A stretch of DNA of 64,000 nt from Senegalia massiliensis (GCF_009911265.1 NZ_QXXA01000012.1:60997-124996), one strand, 5' to 3'. Positions 1-9,159 are shown, numbered from the stretch's first letter. Made by a program: numbers and translations. The notes: a model not told the origin generated them from the sequence alone.

Positions 1-2
1 AA

Positions 3-977
3 GTTGCTATAAATGCAGGAATACCAGAAACCACTCCAGCAATGACAATAAATAAAGTTTGTGGTTCAGGACTTAGAACTGTTAGTATGGCAGCACAGTT
101 TATAATGCTTGGAGATGCTGATGTTATACTGGCAGGAGGAACAGAAAGTATGAGTAATGCTCCATATTTACTTCCTAAGGCAAGATGGGGACAAAGAATG
201 GGAGATGGACAGATAGTTGATAGTATGATTAATGATTCATTATCTGATGCGTTCTTTGATATTCATATGGGTATAACAGCAGAAAATATAGCGGAACAAT
301 GGAATTTAACTCGTGATATGCAAGATGAGTTTGCAGTAAGAAGTCAAAATAGAGCAGAAAAAGCTCAAGCTGAAGGAAGATTTAAAGATGAAATTGTACC
401 TGTAGAAGTACCACAAAGAAGAGGAGAACCTATAGTAGTACAAGATGATGAATATATTAAAAAAGGAGTAACTAAAGAAAAGATTTCAAAATTACGTCCA
501 GCATTCAAAAAAGATGGTACAGTAACAGCTGCAAATGCATCAGGAATAAATGATGGAGCAGCAATGCTTATTTTAATGAGTAAAGAAAAATGTGAAGAAT
601 TAGGACTTAAACCACTTGTAACTATAAAATCATATGGTTCAGCAGGGTTAGATCCTAAAATAATGGGTTATGGTCCAGTGCCTGCTACTAAAAAAGCACT
701 TGAAAAAGCTGATTTAAGCATTGAAGATATAGATTTAATAGAAGCTAATGAGGCTTTTGCTGCACAATCACTTGCAGTAGTTAAAGATTTAAAAATGGAT
801 CCAGAGAAAGTAAATGTAAATGGAGGTTCTATAGCAATTGGTCATCCAGTAGGAGCTAGTGGAGCTAGAATTTTAATTACATTATTATATGAAATGGAGA
901 AAAGAAACTCTAAAACAGGACTTGCAACTCTATGTATCGGTGGAGGACAAGGTACTTCACTTATAGTTGAAAGATAG
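3..977 (+). CDS. Acetyl-CoA C-acyltransferase (thiolase), 5' end outside window
   Basis: Thiolase that condenses or cleaves acyl-CoA and acetoacyl-CoA type substrates in the cytoplasm. The reading frame is already open at base 3, so the internal ATG at 42 is not the start. About 324 residues are visible and roughly 65-70 N-terminal residues are missing compared with the usual 390-residue family. The nucleophilic Cys is in KVCGSG (bases 60-62), the catalytic His is in GHPVGASG, and the second Cys is in CIGGGQG. It belongs to the thlA/atoB type by overall pattern, but chain-length preference cannot be read. A terminator separates it from the regulator gene pair downstream, although its position suggests it may join the CoA-based pathway of the following operons. 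Confidence 0.93.
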   Translation, partial: VAINAGIPETTPAMTINKVCGSGLRTVSMAAQFIMLGDADVILAGGTESMSNAPYLLPKARWGQRMGDGQIVDSMINDSLSDAFFDIHMGITAENIAEQWNLTRDMQDEFAVRSQNRAEKAQAEGRFKDEIVPVEVPQRRGEPIVVQDDEYIKKGVTKEKISKLRPAFKKDGTVTAANASGINDGAAMLILMSKEKCEELGLKPLVTIKSYGSAGLDPKIMGYGPVPATKKALEKADLSIEDIDLIEANEAFAAQSLAVVKDLKMDPEKVNVNGGSIAIGHPVGASGARILITLLYEMEKRNSKTGLATLCIGGGQGTSLIVER

Positions 978-999
978 TAAATATAAATAAAGTTTAACT

Positions 1000-1038
1000 A
1001 GAGTATATATCAGAATTCTGATGTATACTCTTTTTTTG
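1000..1038 (+). terminator. Rho-independent terminator after thiolase
   Basis: Inverted arms AGAGTATA and TATACTCT continue inward through TCAG/CTGA around an AATT loop, giving a stem of about 14 bp followed by seven T residues. Confidence 0.85.
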
Positions 1039-1098
1039 TTTTAATTTTATGGAAAATATTATATGATATATATAAGATAATCTAAAGGGGATGATGAT

Positions 1099-1482
1099 AT
1101 GGATATAGATGAATTAATTATACTTTTAGATAAGAAAAAAATAAATATAATTAAGTCTACTATAGCTAGAGCTAAAGATAAAAAATATTTTAATCAATAT
1201 TCTAGTTCTTCTGAAGAAGTTATACATATGGCATCTAATGATACTATAGAAGGGTTAAAAATAATACTTGAAACACAAAGGTATGTAATATTTAAAAATA
1301 AAATAAAGTGGTTTAAAAGTATGATTGAATCTAGAACAAGTATTAGTGTAAAGGAATATATAATAGAATTTATATTACTATTAAAATCGCAAATAGAAGA
1401 AAATTTTCTAAAAGATGAAAGAATTAATTTAGTGTTTAATAATATGATATATATAATTAATGAAGAATTTGAAGGGAGATAG
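1099..1482 (+). CDS. Unknown 127-residue protein upstream of sigma-54 activator
   Basis: I do not recognise this protein. It is 127 residues, charged and Lys/Ile-rich, apparently all helical, with no signal peptide or clear membrane segment. An AAAGGGGATGATG ribosome site precedes the ATG. Its stop codon lies two bases before the ATG of the sigma-54 activator, and the activator's ribosome site is inside this gene, so the two are almost certainly co-transcribed and translationally coupled. That arrangement makes a partner of the activator (a ligand or effector sensor, or anti-activator) a reasonable guess, but no motif supports a specific role. Confidence 0.8.
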   Translation: MDIDELIILLDKKKINIIKSTIARAKDKKYFNQYSSSSEEVIHMASNDTIEGLKIILETQRYVIFKNKIKWFKSMIESRTSISVKEYIIEFILLLKSQIEENFLKDERINLVFNNMIYIINEEFEGR

Positions 1483-1484
1483 AA

Positions 1485-2873
1485 ATGACAAAAAATTTAG
1501 AATTAAATAATTATTTAGTATCTACTATGCAAAAAATATTTGATCCTATACCAGTCCCACTTATATTATTAGATAGAAATACACAAATCATAATGATTAA
1601 TGATATTTTTGCTAATTATTTAGGATATGAAAAATCATATATAATAGGTAAAAAGGTTCAAGATGTAGATAAATATTCTAGATTTCCTTATGTTTTTCAA
1701 ACAAAAAAATCTGAAATAGCTTGGAAACATAAATTTGAAAATGGTCATACTGGTATTGTTCATAGAATCCCTATATTAGATGAAAATGGTGAGGTAGATT
1801 ATGGTTTCGGGATGGTGCTTTTTCAAGACATGGAACAGTTTAGAGATATAATAGAGAAAAACAAACTTTTAGAAACAGAAATAAAGCACTATAGAAATAG
1901 ATTAAGAGAGTTATCAGGCGCTAAATATTCTTGGGAAAATATAATTAGTAGAAGTATTATAATGAATGAAATTAAATCCATGGGAAGAAAAGCTTCTATG
2001 ACAAGCTCTAATGTACTAATACTTGGTGAAAGCGGTACAGGTAAGGAATTATTTGCTCATTCTATTCATAATGATAGCCGAAGACATCTTGATCCTTTTG
2101 TAAAAGTTAATTGTGCTGCTATACCAGAAGAATTACTTGAATCAGAGTTATTTGGGTATGTAGATGGAGCATTCACTGGAGCTAAAAAAGGCGGTAAAAT
2201 AGGTAAATTTCAATTAGCAAACAAAGGAAGTATATTTTTAGATGAAATAGGAGATATGCCTTTAAATATGCAATCTAAACTATTAAGAGTTTTGCAAGAA
2301 CGTGAGATTGAAAGGATTGGAAGCAATAAAACACAAAATATAGATATAAGAGTAATAGCAGCTACGAATAAAAGGTTAGAAGAATTAGTTGAAGAAGGTA
2401 AATTTAGAGAAGATTTATATTATAGATTAAATGTTATGAGTATAGAAATACCACCTTTAAGAAAAAGAATAGATGATATAGAATCTCTAAGTAAATTGTT
2501 ATTAAAAAAGATATCTAAACAATTAGGAAAGTATGTAAATGAAATTTCCCATGAAGCTATGGATTATTTGAAATCGCATGATTGGCCTGGAAATGTAAGA
2601 GAACTTGAAAATATCTTGGAAAGAGCTGTAAATTTAACGGATAATAATAGAATACTTACTAGACATTTATCTAATTATATAACAAAAACTAAAAAGGAAA
2701 TAACAATAGGTCCTGTAAAATCTATAAAAGAAATAATAGAAAAAGCAGAACGAAAAGCTATTATAGAAGCTTTAACTTATACAAAAGGAAATAAATTAAA
2801 AGCGTCAAATTTACTAAAAATAAGTAGATCTAATCTTTATGACAAAATTGAAAGATATAATATCTCTGTGTAG
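1485..2873 (+). CDS. Sigma-54-dependent transcriptional activator, PAS-AAA-Fis
   Basis: Enhancer-binding protein that remodels RNA polymerase-sigma-54 at -24/-12 promoters. A cytoplasmic PAS sensor occupies about residues 10-115 and a linker helix about 120-140. The AAA+ domain follows, with Walker A GESGTGKE near residue 181, the sigma-54 contact loop GAFTGA near 228, Walker B FLDEIGD near 252, and an R-finger region. A Fis-type helix-turn-helix ([20 protein letters not shown]) ends the 462-residue protein. There is no receiver domain, so the signal is probably a small molecule bound by PAS. Two -24/-12 promoters with matching upstream dyads lie at 2887-3034 and 9015-9159, making this gene their likely controller. 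The ligand is not deducible. Confidence 0.93.
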   Translation: MTKNLELNNYLVSTMQKIFDPIPVPLILLDRNTQIIMINDIFANYLGYEKSYIIGKKVQDVDKYSRFPYVFQTKKSEIAWKHKFENGHTGIVHRIPILDENGEVDYGFGMVLFQDMEQFRDIIEKNKLLETEIKHYRNRLRELSGAKYSWENIISRSIIMNEIKSMGRKASMTSSNVLILGESGTGKELFAHSIHNDSRRHLDPFVKVNCAAIPEELLESELFGYVDGAFTGAKKGGKIGKFQLANKGSIFLDEIGDMPLNMQSKLLRVLQEREIERIGSNKTQNIDIRVIAATNKRLEELVEEGKFREDLYYRLNVMSIEIPPLRKRIDDIESLSKLLLKKISKQLGKYVNEISHEAMDYLKSHDWPGNVRELENILERAVNLTDNNRILTRHLSNYITKTKKEITIGPVKSIKEIIEKAERKAIIEALTYTKGNKLKASNLLKISRSNLYDKIERYNISV

Positions 2874-2886
2874 TATGATTGGACAG

Positions 2887-2937
2887 TGTATGAATAGAAT
2901 ACAGTAATTTCAAGTAAAGTTGTTTTAAATTAATACA
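2887..2937 (+). promoter_or_regulatory. Candidate tandem enhancer sites for the sigma-54 activator (liv operon)
   Basis: Two dyads with identical geometry: TGTAT-N7-ATACA at 2887-2903 and TGTTT-N7-ATACA at 2921-2937. They lie 132 and 98 bp upstream of the TGG of the -24 element, a normal distance for an enhancer-binding protein. The same two words recur in the same order before the second -24/-12 promoter (9015-9066). The sequence match is direct; binding is inferred. Confidence 0.6.
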
Positions 2938-2952
2938 ATTTTACTTTTTTTT
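2912..2952 (+). terminator. Probable terminator of the regulator gene
   Basis: A 12-bp stem (arms AAGTAAAGTTGT and ACAATTTTACTT, one G-U pair) with an 11-nt loop is followed by a T run. It overlaps the second enhancer dyad, so the same bases may do both jobs. Confidence 0.6.
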
Positions 2953-3018
2953 ATAAATAGATTTATTTTGTTCTATTTAAATATAGATAAAATAGCAATT
3001 CTATAATATTGTGATATA

Positions 3019-3034
3019 TGGCATAAATATTGCA
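3019..3034 (+). promoter_or_regulatory. Sigma-54 (-24/-12) promoter of liv operon
   Basis: TGGCATAAATATTGCA has TGG and TGC separated by exactly nine bases, which fits the -24/-12 consensus. It starts 70 bp before the livH start codon and directly follows the gene for a sigma-54 activator. Confidence 0.85.
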
Positions 3035-3088
3035 AATATAATATTACAAAAGAAAGCGTTTTCAAAAGTATGAGTAGGAGGGGTAAAA

Positions 3089-3964
3089 ATGGCAATATTT
3101 TTTCAGAATGTAATAGCTGGTCTTGAAACAGGAAGTTTATATGCTTTGGCCGCTTTAGGACTAGTTTTAATATTTAGAACATCAGATGTTGTAAACTTTG
3201 CTCAAGGTGAAATGGCTATGTTTTCGGCATTTATATCTTTTACATTATTTGATAGCTTTGGTTTTTCTTATTATTTAGCTGTATTAGGAGCATTAGTATT
3301 TGCGCTTATATTTGGATTTTTAGTAGAAAGAATATTTATAAGACCTGCATCAAATGCATCACTTGTAAGCAAAATGATAATTACATTAGGACTAATAATG
3401 ATAATAGGAGGCCTTGCTTCAGCAATATTTGGTATTGACTCATATTACTTTAGAAGGGCAATAGATGTAGATAATATTAAAGTAAGTGGTGTGGTAATTC
3501 AACCAAATGCAATATTTATAATTGCTCTTACTATGATAATTACAGGGATATTATTTTATATAATAAATAAAACAAAGTTAGGGATTGCAATAAGAGCTAC
3601 AGCACAAAATGAAATTACAGCTAGACTTATGGGGATTCCTGTATTTAAAGTTTATTCGTTTGCATGGATTACAGCAACACTTTTGGGGGCGCTTGCAGGA
3701 ATTTTAATAGCACCTACCACAAATGTATCTACTACTATGATGGGAGAAGTTCATTTAAAATCATTTATAGCAGCAGTATTAGGGGGATTCGGCTCTTTTT
3801 ATGGACCAGTACTCGGTGGATTAATAATAGGAGTTCTAGATAATTTAGTAGGAATGTATATATCACTTGCATGGAAAACTGTAATAGTTTATGGACTGTT
3901 AATAGTCATACTCATATTAAAACCTACAGGATTATTTGGAAAAACTCATAGAAAGAAGGTGTAA
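3089..3964 (+). CDS. livH: Branched-chain amino acid-type ABC permease LivH
   Basis: First permease of an importer in the hydrophobic amino acid/amide (HAAT) family. The 291 residues form about eight membrane segments, starting with the typical N-terminal stretch GLETGSLYALAALGLVLIFR and containing the conserved FAQGEMAM segment. The cytoplasmic loop that contacts the ATPases (ATAQNEITARLMGIPV) is present. A GTAGGAGGGG ribosome site precedes the ATG. It is the first gene after the -24/-12 promoter and is followed after 3 bp by livM. Substrate cannot be assumed to be a branched-chain amino acid, because HAAT systems also import amides, urea and aromatic or short-chain acids. Confidence 0.92.
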   Translation: MAIFFQNVIAGLETGSLYALAALGLVLIFRTSDVVNFAQGEMAMFSAFISFTLFDSFGFSYYLAVLGALVFALIFGFLVERIFIRPASNASLVSKMIITLGLIMIIGGLASAIFGIDSYYFRRAIDVDNIKVSGVVIQPNAIFIIALTMIITGILFYIINKTKLGIAIRATAQNEITARLMGIPVFKVYSFAWITATLLGALAGILIAPTTNVSTTMMGEVHLKSFIAAVLGGFGSFYGPVLGGLIIGVLDNLVGMYISLAWKTVIVYGLLIVILILKPTGLFGKTHRKKV

Positions 3965-3967
3965 TAT

Positions 3968-4981
3968 ATGAAGAATATAAATAAAAAAACTACTATATAT
4001 ATTATTTTTATTTTAATAATATCAAGCTTACCATTTATATTAGGAGTACAAAGATCTACTATGACACTTATAAATACAATAGTAATATATTCAATAGCAG
4101 CTTTAGGATTTAATATACTACTTGGATATTCTGGACAGATTTCACTTGGTCATGCTGCTTTTATGGGGCTTGGAGCTTATATATCAGCATATGTAACAAA
4201 TACTTTACCTGAAATGGGAGGAGTAGAATTTATAATAGGAATATTTTTAGCTGGATTAATACCATTAGTGATAGGTTTAATTTTAGGTCTTATAGCACTT
4301 AGACTTGAAGGACATTATCTTGCTATTGCAACACTTGGCTTTGGTGTAGCAATACAGCAAGTATTTAAAGAGTGGGTAGCATTTACAAATGGTTTTTCTG
4401 GGATGAATGCAAGTGCTATAAATTTGTTTGGAACAAGTTTACGAAGTAGAGAGTCTTTTTATATATTTTCTCTTATAATCTTGGCTCTTTTATCAATTTT
4501 TTCATATAACTTTATACATTCAAAAATAGGTAGAGGTTTAATTGCTATGAGAGATAGTGAACATGCAGCTCAAGCTATGGGTATAAGTATTTTTAAATAT
4601 AAACTTATAGCATTTTCAGTATCAGCATTTTATACTGGTATAGCCGGAGGGTTATATGTACATTTAATTAGATTTGTAGAGCCCAATCAATGGGGAGTAG
4701 AATTATCACTTAACTTACTTGCAATGGTAGTTATAGGAGGTCTAGCTAGTATATTTGGAAGTATATTAGGAGCTGCTTTTTTAACAGCTATTCCAGAAAT
4801 ATTAAAGGAAATTCCTGTAATAGGTGAGATTAGAAATTTATCTATGATTTTAACAGGAGTACTTTTAATTGTAGTAATAATGTTTATGCCTCAAGGGATT
4901 GCAAGACTTGGAATCAAAATTAAATTTTTATTTAATAAAAAAACAAAAGAAGAAAAATTAAAAGAAGAAAAAGTGGTATAG
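3968..4981 (+). CDS. livM: Branched-chain amino acid-type ABC permease LivM
   Basis: Second permease of the importer, 337 residues with eight to ten membrane segments. Family signatures include GYSGQISLGHAAFMGLGAY in the N-terminal half and the coupling loop MRDSEHAAQAMGIS. The C-terminus is a short Lys/Glu-rich cytoplasmic tail. It sits between livH and livG with a 3-bp gap upstream and a 15-bp gap downstream, consistent with one operon. No anomaly was seen. Confidence 0.92.
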   Translation: MKNINKKTTIYIIFILIISSLPFILGVQRSTMTLINTIVIYSIAALGFNILLGYSGQISLGHAAFMGLGAYISAYVTNTLPEMGGVEFIIGIFLAGLIPLVIGLILGLIALRLEGHYLAIATLGFGVAIQQVFKEWVAFTNGFSGMNASAINLFGTSLRSRESFYIFSLIILALLSIFSYNFIHSKIGRGLIAMRDSEHAAQAMGISIFKYKLIAFSVSAFYTGIAGGLYVHLIRFVEPNQWGVELSLNLLAMVVIGGLASIFGSILGAAFLTAIPEILKEIPVIGEIRNLSMILTGVLLIVVIMFMPQGIARLGIKIKFLFNKKTKEEKLKEEKVV

Positions 4982-4996
4982 ATTGGAGGTTTTAAA

Positions 4997-5773
4997 GTGG
5001 ACATATTAACTATAAAAAATTTATCTATCAGTTTTGGTGGATTAAAAGCAGTAGATAATTTATCTTTTAATGTAGAAAAGAACACTATATATGGTCTCAT
5101 AGGTCCTAATGGAGCTGGAAAAACTACAGTATTTAATTGTATAAGTAGATTTTATAATCCAGATAGTGGAGAATTAAAATTTTTTAATAATAAAGAATAT
5201 AATCTTTTAAACTATAAAACTCATCAAGTAATAGATAAAGGACTTGTAAGAACTTTTCAAAATGTGGAGCTTGTAAAGACTATGACGGTTTTAGAAAATA
5301 TATTAATTGGTCTTCAAACTAATACAAAAGGGAATATTTTTTCATATGGCTTTAGACTTCCAGGTGCAATAAAGGAAGAAAAAAGAATAAGAAAAAAAGC
5401 ATTAAATGTAATAAGGTTTTTAGGGTTAAAAGGAAAAGAACATGAGTTGGCAGCATCACAACCATATGGAATACAAAAACTTATTGAACTAGGAAGAACT
5501 TTAGTATCAGATCCATCACTTATAATATTAGATGAACCTGCTGCCGGTATGAATAGTACTGAAACTAAAGAACTTGCAAAATTAATTATAAGAATAAGAG
5601 ATGAATTAAATATTACAATTTTATTAGTAGAACATGATATGAGTCTAGTAATGGATATTTGTGAAAAAATTTGTGTTATAAATTTTGGAAAGAAAATTGC
5701 GGAAGGATCACCTATTGAGATACAACAAAATGAAGAAGTTCAAAAAGCCTATCTGGGAGGTGAAATAGTATAA
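4997..5773 (+). CDS. livG: ABC importer ATPase LivG
   Basis: One of the two ATPases driving the HAAT importer. GTG start behind TTGGAGG. Walker A is GPNGAGKT, the Q-loop region RTFQNVELV is typical of LivG, Walker B is LIILDEP followed by AAGMN, and the switch His is in EHDM. The signature is weakly conserved (ASQPYGIQKLIELGRTL in place of a strict LSGGQ), which is common in LivG proteins. The stop codon overlaps the livF start by one base, indicating coupled translation of the ATPase pair. Confidence 0.92.
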   Translation: MDILTIKNLSISFGGLKAVDNLSFNVEKNTIYGLIGPNGAGKTTVFNCISRFYNPDSGELKFFNNKEYNLLNYKTHQVIDKGLVRTFQNVELVKTMTVLENILIGLQTNTKGNIFSYGFRLPGAIKEEKRIRKKALNVIRFLGLKGKEHELAASQPYGIQKLIELGRTLVSDPSLIILDEPAAGMNSTETKELAKLIIRIRDELNITILLVEHDMSLVMDICEKICVINFGKKIAEGSPIEIQQNEEVQKAYLGGEIV

Positions 5774-6480
5774 TGTTAAAACTCCAAAATATAGATGCAT
5801 ATTATGGATTTATTCATGCTTTAAAAAATATAAATATAAATATAAAAAAAGGAGAAATAGTAACCATTTTAGGAGCAAATGGAGCTGGAAAAACTTCTAC
5901 ATTAAAAGTTATATCAGGATTATTAAAACCTCAAAAAGGAAAAATAAAATTTAATAATAAATCATTTAATAAATATACTCCTGAAAAAATAGTATCAGAA
6001 GGAATTATACAATCTCCTGAAGGTAGACAAATATTTCCTGAATTAAGTGTAGAAGAAAATTTAAAAGCAGGAGCTTACACTAGAAAAGATAGAAATAATA
6101 TAGAAAATTCTCTAGAAGAAGTTTATAATTATTTTCCAATACTTAAAGAAAGAAAAAAACAATATGCAGGGACTTTATCAGGAGGAGAACAACAGATGCT
6201 TGCAATAGCTAGAGCTCTTATGGCTAAGCCAAAAATTTTACTTTTAGATGAGCCTTCACTAGGTCTTGCACCTATTATAGTTAAAGAAATATTTCAAATA
6301 ATAAAAGATATAAACAAGGAAGGTACTACAGTATTACTTGTAGAACAAAATGCTTATCAAGCATTATCTATTGCAGATTATGGCTATATTTTAGAGACGG
6401 GAAAGGTGGTGTTAGAAGGAAATAGCAAAGAATTATTAGTAAATACAGATATTAAAAAAGCATATCTAGGTGGAAATTAA
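5773..6480 (+). CDS. livF: ABC importer ATPase LivF
   Basis: Second ATPase of the importer, 235 residues. Walker A GANGAGKT, signature LSGGEQQMLAIARAL, Walker B LLLDEPSLGLAP and switch residues VEQN are all intact. The ATG overlaps the livG stop (ATAATG). Its own stop is immediately followed by the ribosome site of the binding-protein gene, so the importer is a compact livHMGF-binding protein unit. Confidence 0.93.
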   Translation: MLKLQNIDAYYGFIHALKNININIKKGEIVTILGANGAGKTSTLKVISGLLKPQKGKIKFNNKSFNKYTPEKIVSEGIIQSPEGRQIFPELSVEENLKAGAYTRKDRNNIENSLEEVYNYFPILKERKKQYAGTLSGGEQQMLAIARALMAKPKILLLDEPSLGLAPIIVKEIFQIIKDINKEGTTVLLVEQNAYQALSIADYGYILETGKVVLEGNSKELLVNTDIKKAYLGGN

Positions 6481-6493
6481 AGGAGGAATAAAA

Positions 6494-7708
6494 ATGGCAA
6501 AGAGGATTATAGCGATTATGTTGATATTGATGTTAACTATTTCTATGGCAGCATGTGGTAACGATTCAAGCGAAACATCAGGTGAAAAAGAATTAGCACA
6601 AGGTGTAAGTGAAGATAATGTAAAAATTGGAACAGTTGCAGTACAATCAGGACCCTTATCATTTATAGGAGCTCCTTATGTAGCTGGAATGGAAGCTTAT
6701 TTTAAAACTATAAATAAAGATGGTGGAGTTAATGGACGTGAGATAGAACTTCTGAAAAAAGATGATGAATTTAAACCAGATAAGTCAGTTCAAGCAATAG
6801 AATCTCTAATATTTGACGAAGAAGTATTTGCTGTAGTAGGTCATTTAGGAACTCCTGGAGTAGTAGCAAGTGAAGAAATTATTAAAGAAGAAGGTATACC
6901 TTCAGTATATTTTGGATCAGGAGCAGCATCTCTTACAGAAGCTGGTGAAAATTTCTTCCCAGTACAACCAAATTACTTATATGAAGGAAAACTTATGAGT
7001 AAATTTGCAGTAGAAGAATTTAATGCAGAAGATGTAGTAGTAATTTATCAAAATGATGATGTAGGTAATGATGGGTTAGAAGGATTTAAAACAGGATTAG
7101 ATGAACTAGATAAAAAAGATATATTAAAAGCAGAAATACCATTTGGAGCAAGTGATACAGACTTTACAGTACCAATTCAAAAGGCTAAAGAACAAGATCC
7201 TGATTTAATTATAATATATGGATTAAGTACAGGTGCAGCAGGAATACTTAAAAACATGGAAAATGCAGGTATGACTGATGTAGATTCTCTTACAACTTAT
7301 TCAAATGCAGATGCATCATTTTTAGAAGTAGCAGCACCAGCAGCAGAAAAAGCTATTAAGAATCTACATGTAATGGGCTGGTTAGAAGTTACAGAAGAGT
7401 CATTACAACCATTAATGGATGCAATGAAAGAATACTATCCAGATACACCAATAAACTCATATACAATGGCAGGTTGGGTAGCAGGAGAAACTTTTGTAGC
7501 TGGTCTTAAAAAGGCTGAAGATAATTTATCTTGGGACGGGTATATAGAAGCAATGAATGGGCTTAATTATACAGAAGGTCTAGCTTCTGAAATATCTTAT
7601 TCAGAAGGAGAAAGAGAAGGAGTTACTCAAATGGCAGTAAGTGAAGTTGTAGAAGAAAATGGAAGTTATCAATTTAAACAAATGACAGATTTTATGGAAT
7701 TTAAATAA
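6494..7708 (+). CDS. HAAT-family substrate-binding lipoprotein
   Basis: Extracytoplasmic binding protein of the livHMGF importer, 404 residues from the ATG at 6494. The start is chosen because AAAGGAGG lies at the correct distance; an upstream in-frame ATG at 6470 would spoil the signal peptide. A lipoprotein signal (MAKRIIAIMLILMLTISMAAC) puts the lipidated Cys at residue 21. The mature part is a periplasmic-binding-protein type 1 domain, with the family opening KIGTVAVQSGPLSFIGAPYV and the segment AVVGHLGTPGVVASEEIIKE. The ligand cannot be read from sequence, and the nearby CoA enzymes argue for an acid or amino compound that is then activated. Confidence 0.9.
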   Translation: MAKRIIAIMLILMLTISMAACGNDSSETSGEKELAQGVSEDNVKIGTVAVQSGPLSFIGAPYVAGMEAYFKTINKDGGVNGREIELLKKDDEFKPDKSVQAIESLIFDEEVFAVVGHLGTPGVVASEEIIKEEGIPSVYFGSGAASLTEAGENFFPVQPNYLYEGKLMSKFAVEEFNAEDVVVIYQNDDVGNDGLEGFKTGLDELDKKDILKAEIPFGASDTDFTVPIQKAKEQDPDLIIIYGLSTGAAGILKNMENAGMTDVDSLTTYSNADASFLEVAAPAAEKAIKNLHVMGWLEVTEESLQPLMDAMKEYYPDTPINSYTMAGWVAGETFVAGLKKAEDNLSWDGYIEAMNGLNYTEGLASEISYSEGEREGVTQMAVSEVVEENGSYQFKQMTDFMEFK

Positions 7709-7883
7709 TAATGAAAAGTATATTATATAAGATAGAATATATAATTAAGGATCAAATGATGCATTATCTTTGCACATGTGTATTAATTTAATAATTAGTA
7801 TAAAATAAATGGATGTAAATCACATGTTTCTCTTTAGAATAATTTTTGCAATATATAAATAATAAACTATAAGGGTGAGATTT

Positions 7884-8780
7884 ATGGATATTAAATTAAA
7901 AAAACTAGAATTAGACAACGGAGAAACTCTAGGTTATAGAGAAAGTAGTAGTGGTGAAAAAAATTTACTATTGATACATGGAAATATGACATCCTCTAAG
8001 CATTGGGATTTATTAATGGAGAATCTACCTGATGATTATAAAGTATATGCAATAGATTTAAGAGGTTTTGGTATATCAACATATAATAAGGAGATTAATT
8101 CCATTAAAGATTTTTCGGAAGATGTAAAATTATTTGTAGACAAAATAGGTTTGGAGAAGTTCACAGTAGCTGGTTGGTCAACTGGTGGAGGAGTGGCTAT
8201 GCAATTTTCAGCGGACTATCCTGAGTACGTAGAAAATTTAATTTTACTTGAATCAGTTGGAGTGAGTGGATATCCAATATTTAAAAAAGATGAGCAAGGA
8301 AATCCTATCATAGGAGAAATTTTGAAAACGAAAGAGGAAGTAGCCATGGATCCTATCCAAGTTATGCCTATCCTTAACGCTTATAAGAACAAGGATAAGG
8401 AGACTTTAAAGCAAATCTGGGAAATGACTATATACACTCATAATAAGCCTAATGATTCTAGATATGATGATTACTTAGAAGATATGTTAACTCAAAGGAA
8501 TTTAGTTGATGTAGACTATGCATTATTAACATTTAATATAAGTAATAAACACAATGGTGTAGTAGAAGGAAATAATCTAGCAGAGAAAATTCAGGTTCCC
8601 ACGTTAATAATTCAAGGAGACAGGGATTATGTTGTTCCAATGGAAATGGCAAAAGGAATTAAAGATGCTATAGGGGATAACGCAGTATTAAAAGTTATTG
8701 AAAATAGTGGACATTCACCGTTAATAGACAACCTTGATGAATTGATTGATTCTATAATTGATTTCACTTCAAAAAAATAA
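7884..8780 (+). CDS. Alpha/beta hydrolase
   Basis: Alpha/beta-fold hydrolase of 298 residues starting at the ATG at 7884, with AAGGGTGAG just upstream. The oxyanion motif is HGNM (residues 32-35), the nucleophile Ser99 is in GWSTGG, the acid is in QGDRDYVVP and the His is in NSGHSPL, so the catalytic triad is complete. Homology class resembles 3-oxoadipate enol-lactonase or meta-cleavage-type hydrolases, but the substrate is unknown. It lies 175 bp after the binding protein with no clear terminator or -24/-12 element between, so it may be the last gene of the liv operon or have its own weak promoter. Confidence 0.85.
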   Translation: MDIKLKKLELDNGETLGYRESSSGEKNLLLIHGNMTSSKHWDLLMENLPDDYKVYAIDLRGFGISTYNKEINSIKDFSEDVKLFVDKIGLEKFTVAGWSTGGGVAMQFSADYPEYVENLILLESVGVSGYPIFKKDEQGNPIIGEILKTKEEVAMDPIQVMPILNAYKNKDKETLKQIWEMTIYTHNKPNDSRYDDYLEDMLTQRNLVDVDYALLTFNISNKHNGVVEGNNLAEKIQVPTLIIQGDRDYVVPMEMAKGIKDAIGDNAVLKVIENSGHSPLIDNLDELIDSIIDFTSKK

Positions 8781-8815
8781 AGGGGCTGTTTTAAAATAAA
8801 AAGCTTCTAAGAGAA

Positions 8816-8854
8816 AAACAGGTCAAAGAGCTCTAGCTCTAAGACCTGTTTCTT
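8816..8854 (+). terminator. Hairpin, probable terminator after hydrolase
   Basis: Arms AAACAGGTC and GACCTGTTT form 9 bp, with an inner AGAGCT/AGCTCT stem. The following TTTCTT is only a weak T tract. Confidence 0.55.
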
Positions 8855-9014
8855 AAAGTTATAGATAAAATTATTACGGATATGAAAATTTTATCTGTTG
8901 CAATAAATATCAAGAAATTAAGATTTACTAGATATAAATAAAAATATATTTGTTTTTGTTTAAAACGATAAAGCATGCTTCTTTTTTTGAAAATTTCTGT
9001 CCTATAAAAAAACA

Positions 9015-9066
9015 TGTATATATAAAATACACTAAATTAATATAGTTTTTGTTTAAATAAAATACA
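9015..9066 (+). promoter_or_regulatory. Candidate tandem enhancer sites (synthase operon)
   Basis: TGTAT-N7-ATACA at 9015-9031 and TGTTT-N7-ATACA at 9050-9066, 129 and 94 bp upstream of the -24 TGG. Words, order, 35-bp phasing and distance closely match the pair upstream of the liv promoter. Confidence 0.6.
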
Positions 9067-9143
9067 CTTTAAACAGCCTAATAAATAGCATATTTTATAC
9101 TAATGAAAATAGCTAAAATTAGCCGTTTTCACTATAGTTTTAT

Positions 9144-9159
9144 TGGCATAGATTATGCA
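9144..9159 (+). promoter_or_regulatory. Sigma-54 (-24/-12) promoter of synthase/CoA-transferase operon
   Basis: TGGCATAGATTATGCA: TGG and TGC separated by nine bases, and the first six bases are identical to the liv promoter. It lies 50 bp before the start codon at 9194. Confidence 0.82.

Noticed and set aside
42..977. ATG at 42 as the thiolase start
   Set aside because: The frame is open from base 3 and the upstream codons encode thiolase sequence ([12 protein letters not shown]), so the gene begins outside the window.
4891..5100. Minus-strand ORFs opposite livM, prs, mfd, mmdA, mmdB, ftsH and others
   Set aside because: They overlap strongly supported genes, lack ribosome sites and show low-complexity or mirror-image composition.
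7709..7883. A third -24/-12 promoter before the first hydrolase
   Set aside because: TTTTGCA occurs near 7845 but no GG lies at the required distance upstream.
8971..8988. AAGCATGCTT plus T run as a terminator
   Set aside because: The palindrome leaves no room for a loop, so no stable hairpin can form.
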